Positions 22,347-33,941 of a stretch of 64,000 nucleotides of DNA are shown here, one piece after another (within the stretch, counting starts at the first letter, position 1; each line of letters opens with the position of its first letter). The DNA comes from Gordionus sp. m RMFG-2023 (Eukaryota; Nematomorpha; Gordioida; Chordodea; Parachordodidae). A model generated the notes under the pieces. That model searched no databases. It was not told the origin of the DNA and saw nothing but the letters and a program-made list of their open reading frames with translations. Both the position numbers and the translations under genes were made by a program. The stretch lies in assembly GCF_954871325.1 (NCBI RefSeq), contig NC_088777.1, forward strand, positions 20,995,366 to 21,059,365, in the 5' to 3' direction.

Positions 22347-23343
22347 TATTGTCATTTTTTAAAATGTTACTAGTAGTGTTGTTAAATGGCTCACACTTTT
22401 TTATTTTGTCCATAACTCACGAACGGCTCATTCCGCTGCTTTCCGGATAGAAGATCAATTAGGATCAATTAACGGGCTACACAATGCTATAGATTTCGGA
22501 TATTGATCCTCAATCCGCCAGCTTAACTAATTCCGTCAACTTCACGTTTTTAAAACGGTTATAACTCGGTTACGGTTAGTTTTACAGATAAAAAACGGCT
22601 AATTCAATATTTTATTAGGATAAATATTATGCAAGCCTTAAGATATTGCTCATAGGTGGCACAAAGGTTTGAACATCTATTAACGAAATCTAGAAGCTTA
22701 GACAATATTTTTCTGGGTGAAATTTTGAGTTAGCCGTTTTTAAAAATAGGCTAAATCGAGCCGTTTAACAATACTATACTAGTAACTATAACTATATTTT
22801 TGGAATGTAATACAAATAGTTAATTTTCAAAATGTGTTAAATCTTTATTATGTATCTCAATCACATCTTTATATGAAGATTTCCAAAATAATATTGTTTA
22901 AATATAATGTCCCATTTACATCAATGAAGAAAGTTTTTTTAGTCTAGGGAAGTTTAATTTAAATTTAAAAAATATTTTATAGTTAATAAAGTCAAATAAA
23001 AATATATTAAGCTAAAATTTTTATAAAAAATAAATAATATGACAGACTTATTTTATATTTTTCAGTGCAAATAAATATTTTTAAAATGTAAATATTTCTT
23101 TATTTTCATTTTGCTCCATTTAAATTTCTTTAATTAAAAATTGTAAATAGCAAAAATATTTTGTATAATAAAAATATTATATAAAAATGCTGAGTAATTT
23201 TAATAATTTATAAAGTAATTTTTAATGCAACTACTTTAGAAATGTATCTGTAACTAGTTAAATGTTACTTTTAAAATTTAGCTAGTTACCTTTTTAAGAT
23301 GTAACTTGTCCTAGTTACTTTTCAAAAAAATCTTATAACAACA
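22347..23343 (+). mobile_element. Decayed hAT, TAACTAGTTAC family, split by a MITE
   Basis: Right end ...CTTATAACAACACTA at 23343 with TAACTAG-type words at 23220-23310; left part at about 22347-22373 and 22777-22840. In between, plus-strand coding remnants read LFKYNVPFTSMKKVFLV (about 22885-22945), matching the C-terminus of the transposase at 12669-14879 ([19 protein letters not shown]). Left boundary is approximate. Confidence 0.6.
22374..22776. mobile_element. hAT MITE, AAACGGCTC family, second copy
   Basis: 403 bp from TAGTGTTGTTAAATGGCTC to ...GAGCCGTTTAACAATACTA, the same terminus as 18587-18810. Flanks GTTACTAG and TACTAGTA share a 6-base overlap rather than a clean 8-mer, so the exact duplication is uncertain. 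It sits inside the decayed hAT 22347-23343. Confidence 0.8.
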
Positions 23344-23402
23344 CTAGCAATTAAATAAATAAAAATATATATTGGAATATTAAGGTTTTAATTATAAATA
23401 AT

Positions 23403-25151
23403 CAGAGACCTATGGAGGTAAAAATTTTTAGGCCAAATTGATATTTTTTTATTTCCAGTTCCTGGCTGATTTACTAGGATTTGAATTTCAAAGTATTTGA
23501 TTCAAAAAAATTGTATTAATTATATATAAAATATGACAAATAATAAATTTAAATTTTACAGTTTGCAAATATTCACAATAAGATAAAAAAAATTAGTAAT
23601 CAAATATAATATATTTTCTAGAACTTGTGCTATGGATATTTTTATTGTGATAATGTGTTTTATTTTAATTTTCTAAAACTAAAATAAGCAATTATAAATT
23701 GTAAAATTATGTACAGCAATCAGATTGAAATAAAATAATATGGATCTTCTACATCTTGTGAGTGTCTATTCTTATGGGCAAATTATGTAAAGACTACAAA
23801 ATCATTTGACCAGAGCCCACCTATAGCCCAGTGGCAAATTTTTTTAAGCCTAACTTGGCACATGTTCCAATTCAGCTCATTTTATACATCATTATCGTAG
23901 AAAAAGAGGAGTTACCCCATGCAAAATATGATTAGATACAATTTAGTGTTTTCATATTACTTATATATTGATATGATATCTAAACAAAAATTTATTTTGT
24001 TTTCTTTTAAATTGCTAAAACCCCTCCTTAAATTTATATGTCCTCAGAAATTTCCTCTTTAAAAAAATGTGGGAAAGAAATCCCAAAAATCTATGAATAA
24101 GAAAATATCTCTAGCAATTAAAAATGTGCATATTTATTCATTTTATTTTTGCAAAATCTATAAATAATATAGAGAATTGAGTGTATTTGCAAAATTTGTT
24201 AATTTTTTTAGGTATATTAATAAATTAGCATTGTTTTGACAAAATGTGTGCATTTGAACATATTTTTTAATTACCTGCAAAGATATAGACTAAATACTAT
24301 AAACATTTAATTTTTTATGAAATTTTCAAAGAAAAAATTTATAATAAATTATATAAGAATTGAAAAATGGGACGCTCCTCAAAAATACTATAATTTATAT
24401 GGGAAAATTTTACTTTTTCAATCAAGTGTAAGAACACACTTAGTATTACTTTATTAAACATTTGCTCAGTCTTAGCACTTGAGGGTAAAAAATAATATAT
24501 AATAATTGTTTATAATTTTATCTCAACCAATCTTATTTTAAAAATGTCAAAAGTCTATTTGATTACTTTTTTATGCCTTACTACTAAATCGAATATCAAG
24601 CGGCAAAAATAATTATATTTAGCATATTAAAGCAATAATTTCGATAATTACATCTTTTTAAATCATGATAAATATTGCTCCTAAATAATATTGCTATTTT
24701 ATAAATATAGAGGTATAAAATAAAATTATGTTCATAATTATTTAATTTAAACCAAAAAAGGGGGTGCAAATATCACTGATATAAAGTAGTACATAAATTG
24801 ATTAATTGAATAATTTTTCATTTACCAATCCTGACTTTTTGAATCAATAAAATAATGAAATTCATATCATATTAGTCCTAATGTATAAACAATATAAATT
24901 ACTTAAAATTTAGAAGAAACTGAACAGTATTAGAATCTCTCTCTAGTAAATTAAATCTAATTATTTATCAAGTCAAAGTATAAGCTACAAAAAGATATTA
25001 AAGAATAAAGATGGAAAGCATTAAAATTAAATGAATTGCATATTTTAAAACTAAAAATGATAAAATATATAGGTTCTGATATATAATAAAATATTATTTT
25101 GTATTTACATAATAGGTTTGTAAATTTAATTATTTTTGGACCCATGTGAAT
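23403..25151. other. AT-rich stretch, no gene seen
   Basis: A left terminus CAGAGACCTATGGAGGTAA at 23403 resembles the MITE at 40665-40961, but no right end was found. Otherwise no coding frame or repeat is supported. Confidence 0.45.
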
Positions 25152-26130
25152 TTAGTTTAATTCTAAAATTACTTTTTCAATATTGGCCAACGTTATTAAA
25201 TCATGATCCTCAGATATATGGACTCCATCATCTTTCGGTGATACACTAGATTTTAGATATTGCAGATCTTTATGCTTATAATGCAAAATAGATGCCGCAA
25301 ATTTTCTTAGATGTTGAATATCATTATAGTTAATTTTGCAATATTTTATAAATTTTTAACATCGTTTCACTAGTTTTGTTAAAATAAGAATTATTTCAAA
25401 TTTGACAGTTAATCATGTCAAATTATAAAAAAAAAAAGGGATCATCATGCAATTTTAGATATTTATTTTGGAAAATTATCAATATATCTCTGCTCATCGA
25501 GCTTTCTTCATACCCTCCAAATTCCGAGGATTTTGTATACATTCCGTTCTACGAAAATCTTCCAATATAATATCATTTTCGATGTGCATAATGGGATTAA
25601 CTGTCTCACAGAATAAATATTCAAATACATTTGAGAATCTATCTCTATCTTGGCTACATGCTACATTACTAACCAAATCAGGTAACATTGGCATAAGGTC
25701 CCCTCGCCATTACCCATTAGCGTCTTCATATCTTCTCGCCTGTCTTGAAGCCCATCATAGATATATTCACAAAATATCCTGACTCCTCTACAGCAATTGA
25801 TTCCTGGAAATCTCTTAATATTCAATCCTCCCTCGTTAGCACGACATAAGGGCTGGGATAACCCTCTAGTTTTGACAATCCTTTAATTTCTATGCTTTTT
25901 CATTTAGGAATCTAGACCTGCGAAACAATAATAAGCTATATCACACCATTAGTCTTAGACTCAATTGTTAAATGGTTAACCCCATCACTGTATTTTCTGT
26001 CAAAAATCGGTTTCCAAAAACCATTACACTGCAAGCGGTTTATATGCAGAATTATAGGACATTCAAAATGTACTGATACTATAGCCAGGGTCTTATAATC
26101 TGCTGGCATACCGTCAACCCTTGAACCCAC
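25152..26130 (-). pseudogene. Unidentified protein relic
   Basis: Three minus-strand pieces in order: GMPADYKTLAIVSVHFECPI (26130-25936), RDRFSNVFEYLFCETVNPIM and DIILEDFRRTECIQNPRNLE (25694-25494), then DIQHLRKFAASILHYKHKD and EDHDLITLANIEKVILELN with a TAA at 25154-25152. The amino-acid composition looks like a real globular protein, and the frames lie in the same order and strand. TGA stops just after KKAR and several frame changes indicate decay. No domain is recognised; a transposon ORF and a host pseudogene are both possible. Confidence 0.4.
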
Positions 26131-26184
26131 TGGCCTTTACAGTTCTTAAGGCAAATGCCATATAATTTTACACCGATCTCTTGG

Positions 26185-27237
26185 CAGTAGCGTCGCTGGG
26201 GAGGGGGGCAGGGGCTCCCTCCTGAAGCAAAAATTTTTTTTAAATGAAATCTTAACCCCTTGAACTAAAAATAAATTTTTTTGATTGCCACCTGAAAGAT
26301 TTCTTTTATAATTCTATTAAATAATAGATTTAATTTTATTATTTAAAAAATAATAAAACTTTATGAATATTTATTAAATGAATACTATTTTAAATTTTAG
26401 ATTAAATTAATTAATACACATAAATTATATTTTCACTATGTCAGCTAGCAATCAAATTTTGTGTTAAAAATATAATATCAATCACTCACTAAATATTAAT
26501 ATAGCATTAACGGTTGAAGCTTAATTGACTATTATTATTAAAATTATTTTATAACCCTAATTAAATAAATATAATCATTTATTAATTGAAAACTAAAAAA
26601 TTTAATATTGTAATTAGCAGAGTTCAAAATGACTAATCAACTGTATATTTATTTTTAAATTTATATCATACCTATTCCTAAAAATATTTTCTAGGTCCAA
26701 ATAAGTATAATAAAAAGTAAGTAAGTAAACATTTAGTTTATAATCCTCTATTATATACAGTTGTTTATAAAATATTAGATAAAATGCCATTTTTATAGAC
26801 GAATTTGACAGTTATAATATATTACAGCTAATATTATAATGAAATTTACTAATAAATGCTTTTGATAATAAATATAGTAACAATTTGCTCACATGTATTT
26901 AACGCCATCTATTTAGTTATAAATAATTTTAAAATTAAACATTTTATTATTTATCCTACAATAGATGTAATAAATTTGATATCTTTTCTTTTTTACGATA
27001 GGAAAGCTATTTTTTTCTTTTTCAAAAAACAGTTTTGAATTAAATTTTTAATACAAGTATATTTTTGATATTAATTTTGCAAACTACTATTATTTTAAGA
27101 TATAATATACCAACTAGAGGTGGTGCGATAATATATAAAATCTTAATTGTTTCATCATATCATTCTGACCCTTATTTTATAGTTCCAAAATGTTTCATTT
27201 CTAATATGGCATCCTTGCCGTTTAAATATCTCGAGGC
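26185..27237. repeat. Repeat unit A, copy 1
   Basis: Begins GGCAGTAGCGTCGCTGGGG with AGGGGGGCAGGGGCTC, a CAGTGGCGTCGCT-type hAT terminus, then about 1 kb of AT-rich sequence shared in order with 27239-28288 (for example CCCTGAAGC, TCACTAAATATTAATWTA, ACGCCATCTATTTAG). Confidence 0.8.
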
Positions 27238-27238
27238 T

Positions 27239-28288
27239 TCGGTGGCGTCGCTAAATGGAGGGGGGTGCGCAGGGGCTCGAGCCCCCTGAAAAATTTGAGC
27301 AGCCCCCTGAAGCAAAAAAAAAATTTTTTAATGGCTCCTTAATATCCCCTTCAACTAAAAATAAATTTTTTGATTGCCCACTGAATGATTTCTTTTATAA
27401 TTCCATTAAGTATTATATATATATAATTTTATTATTTAGAAAATAAAACTATTTAAATTTTTATTAAATGAATATTATTTTAATTATTAGATTAGATTAA
27501 TGCATATAAATTATATTTTCTATTTCAGCTTGCAATCAAATTCAGTATTAAAAATATAATATCATCAATAACTCACTAAATATTAATTTATCTTTAACAG
27601 TTGAAGTTAAATTGACTTTTATTATTTAAATTATTATTTAACCCTAATTAAATATAATATATATAATCATATATTATTTGAAAATTAACAAATTTAATAT
27701 TGTAATTAGCCGAGTTCAAAATGACTAATCAACTGTATATTTATTAAATTTTATTATCATACCTTAAAAATATTTTCAAGGTCGTAGTATAGTTTATAAT
27801 CCTCTACTATATACAGTTATTTATAAAATATTAGATATAATGCCACTTCTATAGACGTATTTGACAGTTATATAATATATTACAGTTAATATTATAATAT
27901 ATTTTACTAATAAATGGTTTTGATAATAAATATAATAACAAATTGCATTCAAGTATTTAACGCCATCTATTTAGATATAAATAATTTTAAAAATTAAACA
28001 TTTTATTATTCATCCTGCAATAGATGTAATAAATTTATCTTTTCTTCTCTTTTTTCACGTGTTTTTAGGAAAGCTATTTTTCTTTTTCGAAAAACAGTCT
28101 TGAGTTAAATTTTTAATACAAGTATATTTTTGATATAATTACAAACTACTATTATTTTAAGATATAATACATCAAGGTGGTGCGACAATATGTAAAATCT
28201 TAATTGTTTCATCATATCATTCTGGTCCTTATTTTATAGTTAGAAAACGTTTCATTTCTAATATGGCATTGCCGTATAAATAAATCCA
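27239..28288. repeat. Repeat unit A, copy 2, head-to-tail with copy 1
   Basis: Begins CGGTGGCGTCGCTAAATGG. Colinear with 26185-27237 over its whole length with small indels. The short open frame over the GC-rich start (27255-27446) is not conserved in copy 1 and is not a gene. Confidence 0.8.
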
Positions 28289-28850
28289 GTCTTCAATATA
28301 TTTGCATAATTATTTCTTTCAAAGATTTTTAGTGTTTTTATTTTATCAATTTATCCAACATAATAAATTCTGATATTAGTTTACATCGTGAGTGTCATGG
28401 CTATTATTGCAAATTAACCAGCATCTATTATTTGTGTTGCTATGTAATTTAAGATTATTATTATATGTCTGAGGGCATATAATTGCATATTTTAGATAAA
28501 CAATATAGGTCAACTGTGTAGTCGTTTATTTATCATTTAAAATGGAAGATAATCTTTTAGAAATTTAATTACTCGCAATAATTTTCTCGATTGCTTATCT
28601 AGCTTCCATCATGTCATCTAAGAGGAATCTCTAACCACCATATAGTTTTATGATTTGGATTGGTCGTTTATATTCTCTCCTTCAAAAATTGTTGATTGGG
28701 TTTAGGCCAATAAATTTCCTTATTAGTTCATTCTATAAAACATTGTCTAAAATAGTAACAGAGAGCTATACCAGTTTGATAACCTTTTGTCAATGTAAGT
28801 TGCTAAGAATTATATTATTGTATTATGTCGTTTTTTATATGCCAGTTTAT
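28289..28850. repeat. Repeat unit B, copy 1
   Basis: Begins CAGTCTTCAATATATTTGCA and runs through TTTACATCGTGAGTGTCATG and GATTTGGATTGGTCGTTTAT. It follows copy A2 without a gap, so A2 plus B1 probably make one 1.6-kb element. Confidence 0.75.
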
Positions 28851-28968
28851 TTTGTATGCATAATATAATAAATGACAAAATCTGAAAATCAGAATAATTG
28901 TTCAGGGTTAGCAAATTTTAAAAAAGTATAATATATTAATATAAAACCCGGCCGAAGCACGGGAAAAA

Positions 28969-28987
28969 GCGGCCGAAGGCCCGCTAA
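28969..28987 (+). mobile_element. Helitron 3' terminus (hairpin plus CTAA)
   Basis: A GC-rich hairpin GCGGCC-GAA-GGCCCGC in AT-rich DNA is followed at once by CTAA and a T. A short hairpin just before CTRR, with insertion before T, is the standard Helitron 3' end. The body upstream (from about 28850) is short or unrecognised. Confidence 0.55.
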
Positions 28988-29075
28988 TTGGGGGGGGGGA
29001 GGGGTATAGTGGTGGAGCCTCCCATAAAAAATTTTTATTTGAGCCCCCTGAGATTGTGAAGGCTAGCGACCCCCT

Positions 29076-29620
29076 GCAAGGCTTCAATATATTTGCACAA
29101 TTATTTCTTCCAAAGATTTTTAGTGTTTTTTTATCAATTTATCCAACATAATAAATTCTGATACTAGTTTACATCGTGAGTGTCATGGCTATTACTGCAA
29201 ATTAACAAGCATCTATTATTTGTGTTGTTATGTAATTTAAGTTTATTACTGCTGAGAGCATATGATTGCATATTTTAGATAAATAATAATGGTCAACTTT
29301 GTAGTCGTTTATATATTATATATCATTTAAAATAGATGATAATCTTTTAGAAATTTAATATCTCACAATTCTCGATTACTTATCTAGCTACCATCATGTC
29401 ATCTAAAAGGAAGCTCTAACCACTTAATAGTATTATGATTTGGATTGGTCGTTTATACTCTCTTCTTCAAAAATTGTTGATTTGGTATAGCCCTATAAAT
29501 TTTTCCTTACCAGTCCATTCTATAAATATGTAAAATGGTAACAGAGAGTTATATTAGTTTAATAACCTTTTGTCAATGTAAGTTGCTAAGAATTATATTA
29601 TTGCATTATGTGGTTTTTAA
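29076..29620. repeat. Repeat unit B, copy 2
   Basis: Begins AAGGCTTCAATATATTTGCA and repeats 28289-28850 with small differences. It follows a GC-rich remnant (28987-29075: GGAGCCTCCCATAAAAAA, GAGCCCCCTGAGATTGTG, GCTAGCGACCCCCTGC) similar to the start of unit A. Confidence 0.75.
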
Positions 29621-30089
29621 AAACTATTATCAATTGAGGCATATGTATGAATTAATTAATCTTTTTTATCACTAGTAATTCTTTAGACATGTTGCATAAA
29701 TGCGAAGGTAATTTTATCTAAATTTTTCCATCTCCTCTAAATTTAATACGTTTATTTAAGAGAAGCATTGTTTTTTATCTTACCTTTGAACAAATATAAG
29801 AGCATTACTAAAAGTTAATATAAAAATACTATATCCAATTCTCGCTCCGATTATGAAGGATTATTCTCCGACAGTCTAACAATTAGAACCTCTTCTACGC
29901 GATCAACAATTGATCCTTTTCCAACTAAATTCTATATAAACAATATCCTAAAATTCCTGGTACAAAATTAACGGAATGATTTAAAATTAATGCTTTTGAC
30001 ACATGTGCCAGACAATATATTTATGCCAATTTTGTACTATATAATGTAATGTGTGGAAACTCTCTCTAAACAGTGGGTATAAGTCAAAG

Positions 30090-31860
30090 TTTTAGTGTTA
30101 AGGTAATTGGTCGTATACGCACATTTTCACCTAAAGAGGGTGAGGTTTTTTAATTAAGACTCTTACTTAATTATGTAGCTGGGTTAACATGCTTTGAAAA
30201 TTTAGGCTCCTTTAATGGAATTATCAGGAATACTTTTAAGATGCATGTATTCGATGTGGTATGTTATCTGATGATGTCGAATAAAATCATTGTTTAGAGG
30301 AAAGCCTCTCCTTTAAGATGCCGTAACAATTGCGCCAGTTATTTTCTATTATTTTATTACATTGTGAGCCTAGAGATCTTGTTGTTCTATGGCTTACTTT
30401 TAAATACCTTTGTGAAGATTTATTCAAATAAGATCACTACTGCAGGATAGCATTATCAGCGAAAATCTCGCACTATGCCAAATAAATCCAATTTTAATTC
30501 AAACTGGTAAATCTCTTAAGGAATTTTTGGGCATGCCTATCCCTTTATTATTCACTCAATCTCCATCGGCTACAGTTGATATTATGTGTTACCTTTTTCG
30601 GGAGGAATATTCCTACGATACCGATGATATGCGTAAAAAATATTTGGCAAACTGCAATTTATTTAATCGTGATCAAAATATTTTCTATAGCAAATATGTC
30701 CTTACCCTCCACTCTATCCCTCCTATTATTTATTTTTTATTGAAGGTCCTGGGGATACTGGAAAATCATTTCTTTTAAATACAATATTATATGACTTAAG
30801 AGCTTGAGGCAAAATTGCAATCTATTGCATCTTCTGGCATTGCTTTAACCATTCTTCATAATGGCCGCTCTGACATTCACGTTTCAACATTCCTCTAAAT
30901 ATTATATGAAAGTTTCTCATGTAATATATCTTACCAAAGCCGAATAGCTGAATTGATAAAACAATCGGTAATTATAATATGGGACGAAATATCTATGACG
31001 CATAAACATATATTCAAGTTCGTGGTACGTCATTCCAGTATATAATAATTACCTGTTATTATACGTGGTGGAAGAATCGACATTGTTAACTCAACCCAAA
31101 ACCGTCGTATTTATGGTGGCATATACTGCCATTAAGGTTAGGTATTAATGAGACTGCTAATTTCACGACGCAAATAAATCTCTTATTAATAATAATTACT
31201 CAAATTTCGTTTAAGAATTGATGAAGGCTATGAGACATTTAATGGCTCAAGAGATAAAACAAAATTTCTGAAGATTGTTTTATAGCTTTAAATGATATCG
31301 AGTACGATATAGACAAAGACAATACTAATGCCATCCTGACTCTTAAAAACATAAATTTAGAGTCCATAAATATTCAATTGATTAACAAATTTCCTGGGGA
31401 TTAAATTATATATACAAGTGCTGATGAAACGATAATGGAGAAAAAAAGCGACATTTTATCCCACTGAATTTTTAAACTCTTTATGTATATCAGGATTATC
31501 ACCTTGCAAACTTTCACTCATAGTTGGGGTACCTATAATTTTAATTCGTAATTTAAATTTTGTTGCTGGTTTGAGCAATGGGACTAAATTAATTATAACC
31601 TCATTGCGACCAAATATAATTGAGGCGGAATTTGTTTCTTCTAGCCCTCTCGGCACCAAAGTTTTCATTCCTATGATAAGTTTAATTCCATCTGATTCTT
31701 GCTTATTATTTTTCTTTAAGTGCCACCGATTTCCCGTGAGACCTGCTTTTGTCATGATACAATTAAAAACTCAGTGACAAACGGTGAACAAAGTTGGCAT
31801 CTATTTACCTCATCCCATGGGAGCTACATGATGTGTCTAGGATTTGCTCTCCTTATAAAC
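30090..31860 (+). pseudogene. Helitron PIF1-type helicase relic
   Basis: Order of recognisable pieces: VIGRIRTFSPKEGEVF (30093-30140), LEILLFYGLLLNTFVKIYS-like region, SLKEFLGMPIPLLFTQ (about 30505-30553), LFNRDQNIF (30661-30687), a decayed P-loop region (30745-30830), IIIWDE-like YGTKYL near 30975, PTEFLNSLCISGLSPCKLSL (31460-31519), GVPIILIRNLNFVAGLSNGT then KLIITSLRPNIIEAEFVSSS (31523-31650), FIPMISLIPSD and FPVRPAFVMI (31666-31762). The 31460-31780 part remains open over 100 codons and is the clearest. Many stops elsewhere. It would unwind DNA in rolling-circle transposition. Confidence 0.88.
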
Positions 31861-32077
31861 TATTATGACCAATGATAAACAAGAACTACAAACACAACCA
31901 ATGCGGTGTATCGTGAGGTTATATCCGTTTAATCCAGGTTTATACGAATACAAAGGAGCTATACTTAGTATGATTATTTTTTTATAATTTAAAATTCAAA
32001 ATACCTAGAAATCTACTTAAAACTCCTTCATTCAGCACACATGTCATAGATTCTGACAAAAGGATCCAGCAGGGGGC

Positions 32078-32335
32078 ATAAGTCTTCGTTTATTTTACCT
32101 TGGTAATCATGATCTCATCCATTATCTTAAATCTAAATTTGATTTCGATATAAATATTTGATATCTTGATGATGGAACAATCTGTGGTACGCTTCCTAAA
32201 ATAATTGGTTTACAATTTCTTGAAGCCAATTTTAAAAGACTCATTCTTGATAAGTCCAAATCCAAAATCTGTTTTCATGATAACAATATACAAAACCCTC
32301 ATCCAGCAAGATTAAATTTTTTATTGAATACATAA
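32078..32335 (+). pseudogene. Reverse-transcriptase fragment with YLDDGT motif
   Basis: Reads HDLIHYLKSKFDF (about 32110-32148), YLDDGTICGTLPKIIGLQFL (32161-32220) and ANFKRLILDKSKSKICF. YLDD is the reverse-transcriptase active-site box, and the surrounding spacing fits fingers/palm blocks 4-5. The lineage (LINE-like or other) cannot be told from 85 codons. It lies between the Helitron helicase and a Helitron 3' end, and its last part is inside the duplicated segment 32290-32597 / 33385-33705. It is a fossil fragment. Confidence 0.6.
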
Positions 32336-32597
32336 ATAATAAATTTAAAAAAAAAATAAGGAAATTAATATAATTAAAAAAAGTATATTAAAACATGTTT
32401 CAAATATTTGTTCATATGAATAAGTATATATATACTTCGTTAACATATTTTATAAGAATAATGAATATTGGAATTAACTCTCATTAAAATAAGGCAAATT
32501 TCTTATTTACACCTCATATAGGCTTATTTCTGATTTATCCATCATCAAATTAAGGAGAATATACTAATTCCTTGTCTTCTTGTGGACTATCAGCTAG
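32290..32597 (+). repeat. Helitron 3' segment, copy 1
   Basis: From CAAAACCCTCATCCAGCAAG to ...GACTATCAGCTAG. Matches 33385-33705 in order (CAAAACTCTCATCTAGCAGG ... GGGCTATCAGCTAG). Confidence 0.7.
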
Positions 32598-32793
32598 TAA
32601 TCATATAAAATGCAAATATTTATTAGATTGTGGGAATGAATCCTTCCTTGAGGGTTTTTTTTATTAACAATGGAAGCCCCAAAGCACTACTTGGTAAATT
32701 TCTATCTACAGAGTTTTGAATAAGTTTGCAACTTCTCATGATATGGATCCATTCTTCAAGATGATCTTTATTATAAGAAAATATATTTTAATA

Positions 32794-33017
32794 CAGATAC
32801 AGGGGTCAGGCCATATTTTTTTTTTTAATATACCCGGGTTGGGCCTAAAAATTTTAAAGATACCCAGGTCGGGCTGTATATTTTAAATAGCCATTAATAT
32901 TTATAAAAATAGAAAATAAATATAATATATTTTTAAAAAATGCAGATCAAGCCATGCCAAAAATTTTTTAAAAAATAATCCAGGGCAGGCTATGTAAATG
33001 ATACCTACAAGTCTCTG
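32794..33017. mobile_element. Short hAT-type element, GGCCCGG-word family
   Basis: Right end is the inverse of CAGAGACTTGTAGGTATC; left end near CAGATACAGGGGTCAGGCC. GGGCCT/GGCAGGCT-type words between poly(T) tracts. The right flank ATATATTT has a copy at 32781-32788, a few bases off the apparent left end. Confidence 0.45.
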
Positions 33018-33384
33018 ATATATTTATTACCTTCAATATAAATATATAATCCGAACATATGAATTTTCATTATATTAATTTCATAAAATCTGTAAAAAAT
33101 ATATTTATGTGCTCAATAAAAAAAATATTCCTAAATGAATTTTTATTTTTCAACATTCATCTGCAATTTAAAACCTAAAAAATTTAATTGCTAGAAGAAG
33201 GTTTTACCTAAATTAAACCCGCCTATTCTGTTGATAGACTGAAAGATATTGGGTTGGTGAGTGGGAGGGTTAAAAAATATTTTTAAAACAATGGGCAGGT
33301 GAATTTGAAATATATTTCAGACAAAATGAGCAACTGAAGTCAATTTATTATTAGATATTATTATCGAAAATAACTCATGCAAAA

Positions 33385-33705
33385 CTCTCATCTAGCAGGA
33401 ATATATTTTTTAGATTATAAATACAAATACAAATGAATAAAAAATTTTGTGTAAAAGATTTTTTATTGCGCACATAAATTAAAATTACTAATCATATACT
33501 TCATAAACATATTTTATAAAAAATAATGGAAAATTTTAGAATAACCCCTCTTCTAAAAATATATAAATTTCTAAATCACATCTCATAAGATAAGAAAATA
33601 TTTTATTTATTCATCATTAAATAAAGGTAAAATTTATTATTTATCCACCATTGAATAAAGGAGAAAATTCCGATTCTCCGTCATTCTTGACGGGCTATCA
33701 GCTAG
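33385..33705 (+). repeat. Helitron 3' segment, copy 2, with intact terminal hairpin
   Basis: Ends with the perfect hairpin CCGTCA-TTCT-TGACGG (33678-33693), then GCTATCAG and CTAG before T: a classic Helitron 3' terminus at 33705. Copy 1 has the same end with a decayed hairpin. Confidence 0.75.
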
Positions 33706-33941
33706 TTAATATATATTCTTAAAAATATTTACATTTCTCTACAGATGTTTATATATATATATAATGTTTTAAAAAATTATTTGGAAATAAGTAATTAAAG
33801 GTGTCGCCAGTTCTTCTATTATCTATTATTATGATAAACTATTAATTTCATAAATTCAAGATGAATAAACTCTGTAAACATATTATAAATAAAATATCCA
33901 TGTATATCTGCATTTGAGTCTAAAATAAATTGAGTTTCATC

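Larger units (their letters stand above)
29650..32597 (+). mobile_element. Decayed autonomous Helitron
   Basis: Contains the helicase relic (30090-31860) and ends at a 3' terminus ...CTATCAGCTAG|T (32597) with a decayed hairpin CTTGTCTTCTTGTGG before it. A better preserved form of the same terminus is at 33705. The replication-initiator (HUH) part upstream is not recognisable, so the 5' boundary is a guess. Confidence 0.6.

Noticed and set aside
25468-25782. Plus-strand 104-codon open frame.
   Set aside because: It overlaps the minus-strand protein relic and has a less protein-like composition; taken as its shadow.
31456-31755. Minus-strand 99-codon open frame.
   Set aside because: The plus strand over the same bases encodes the clear Helitron helicase C-terminus.
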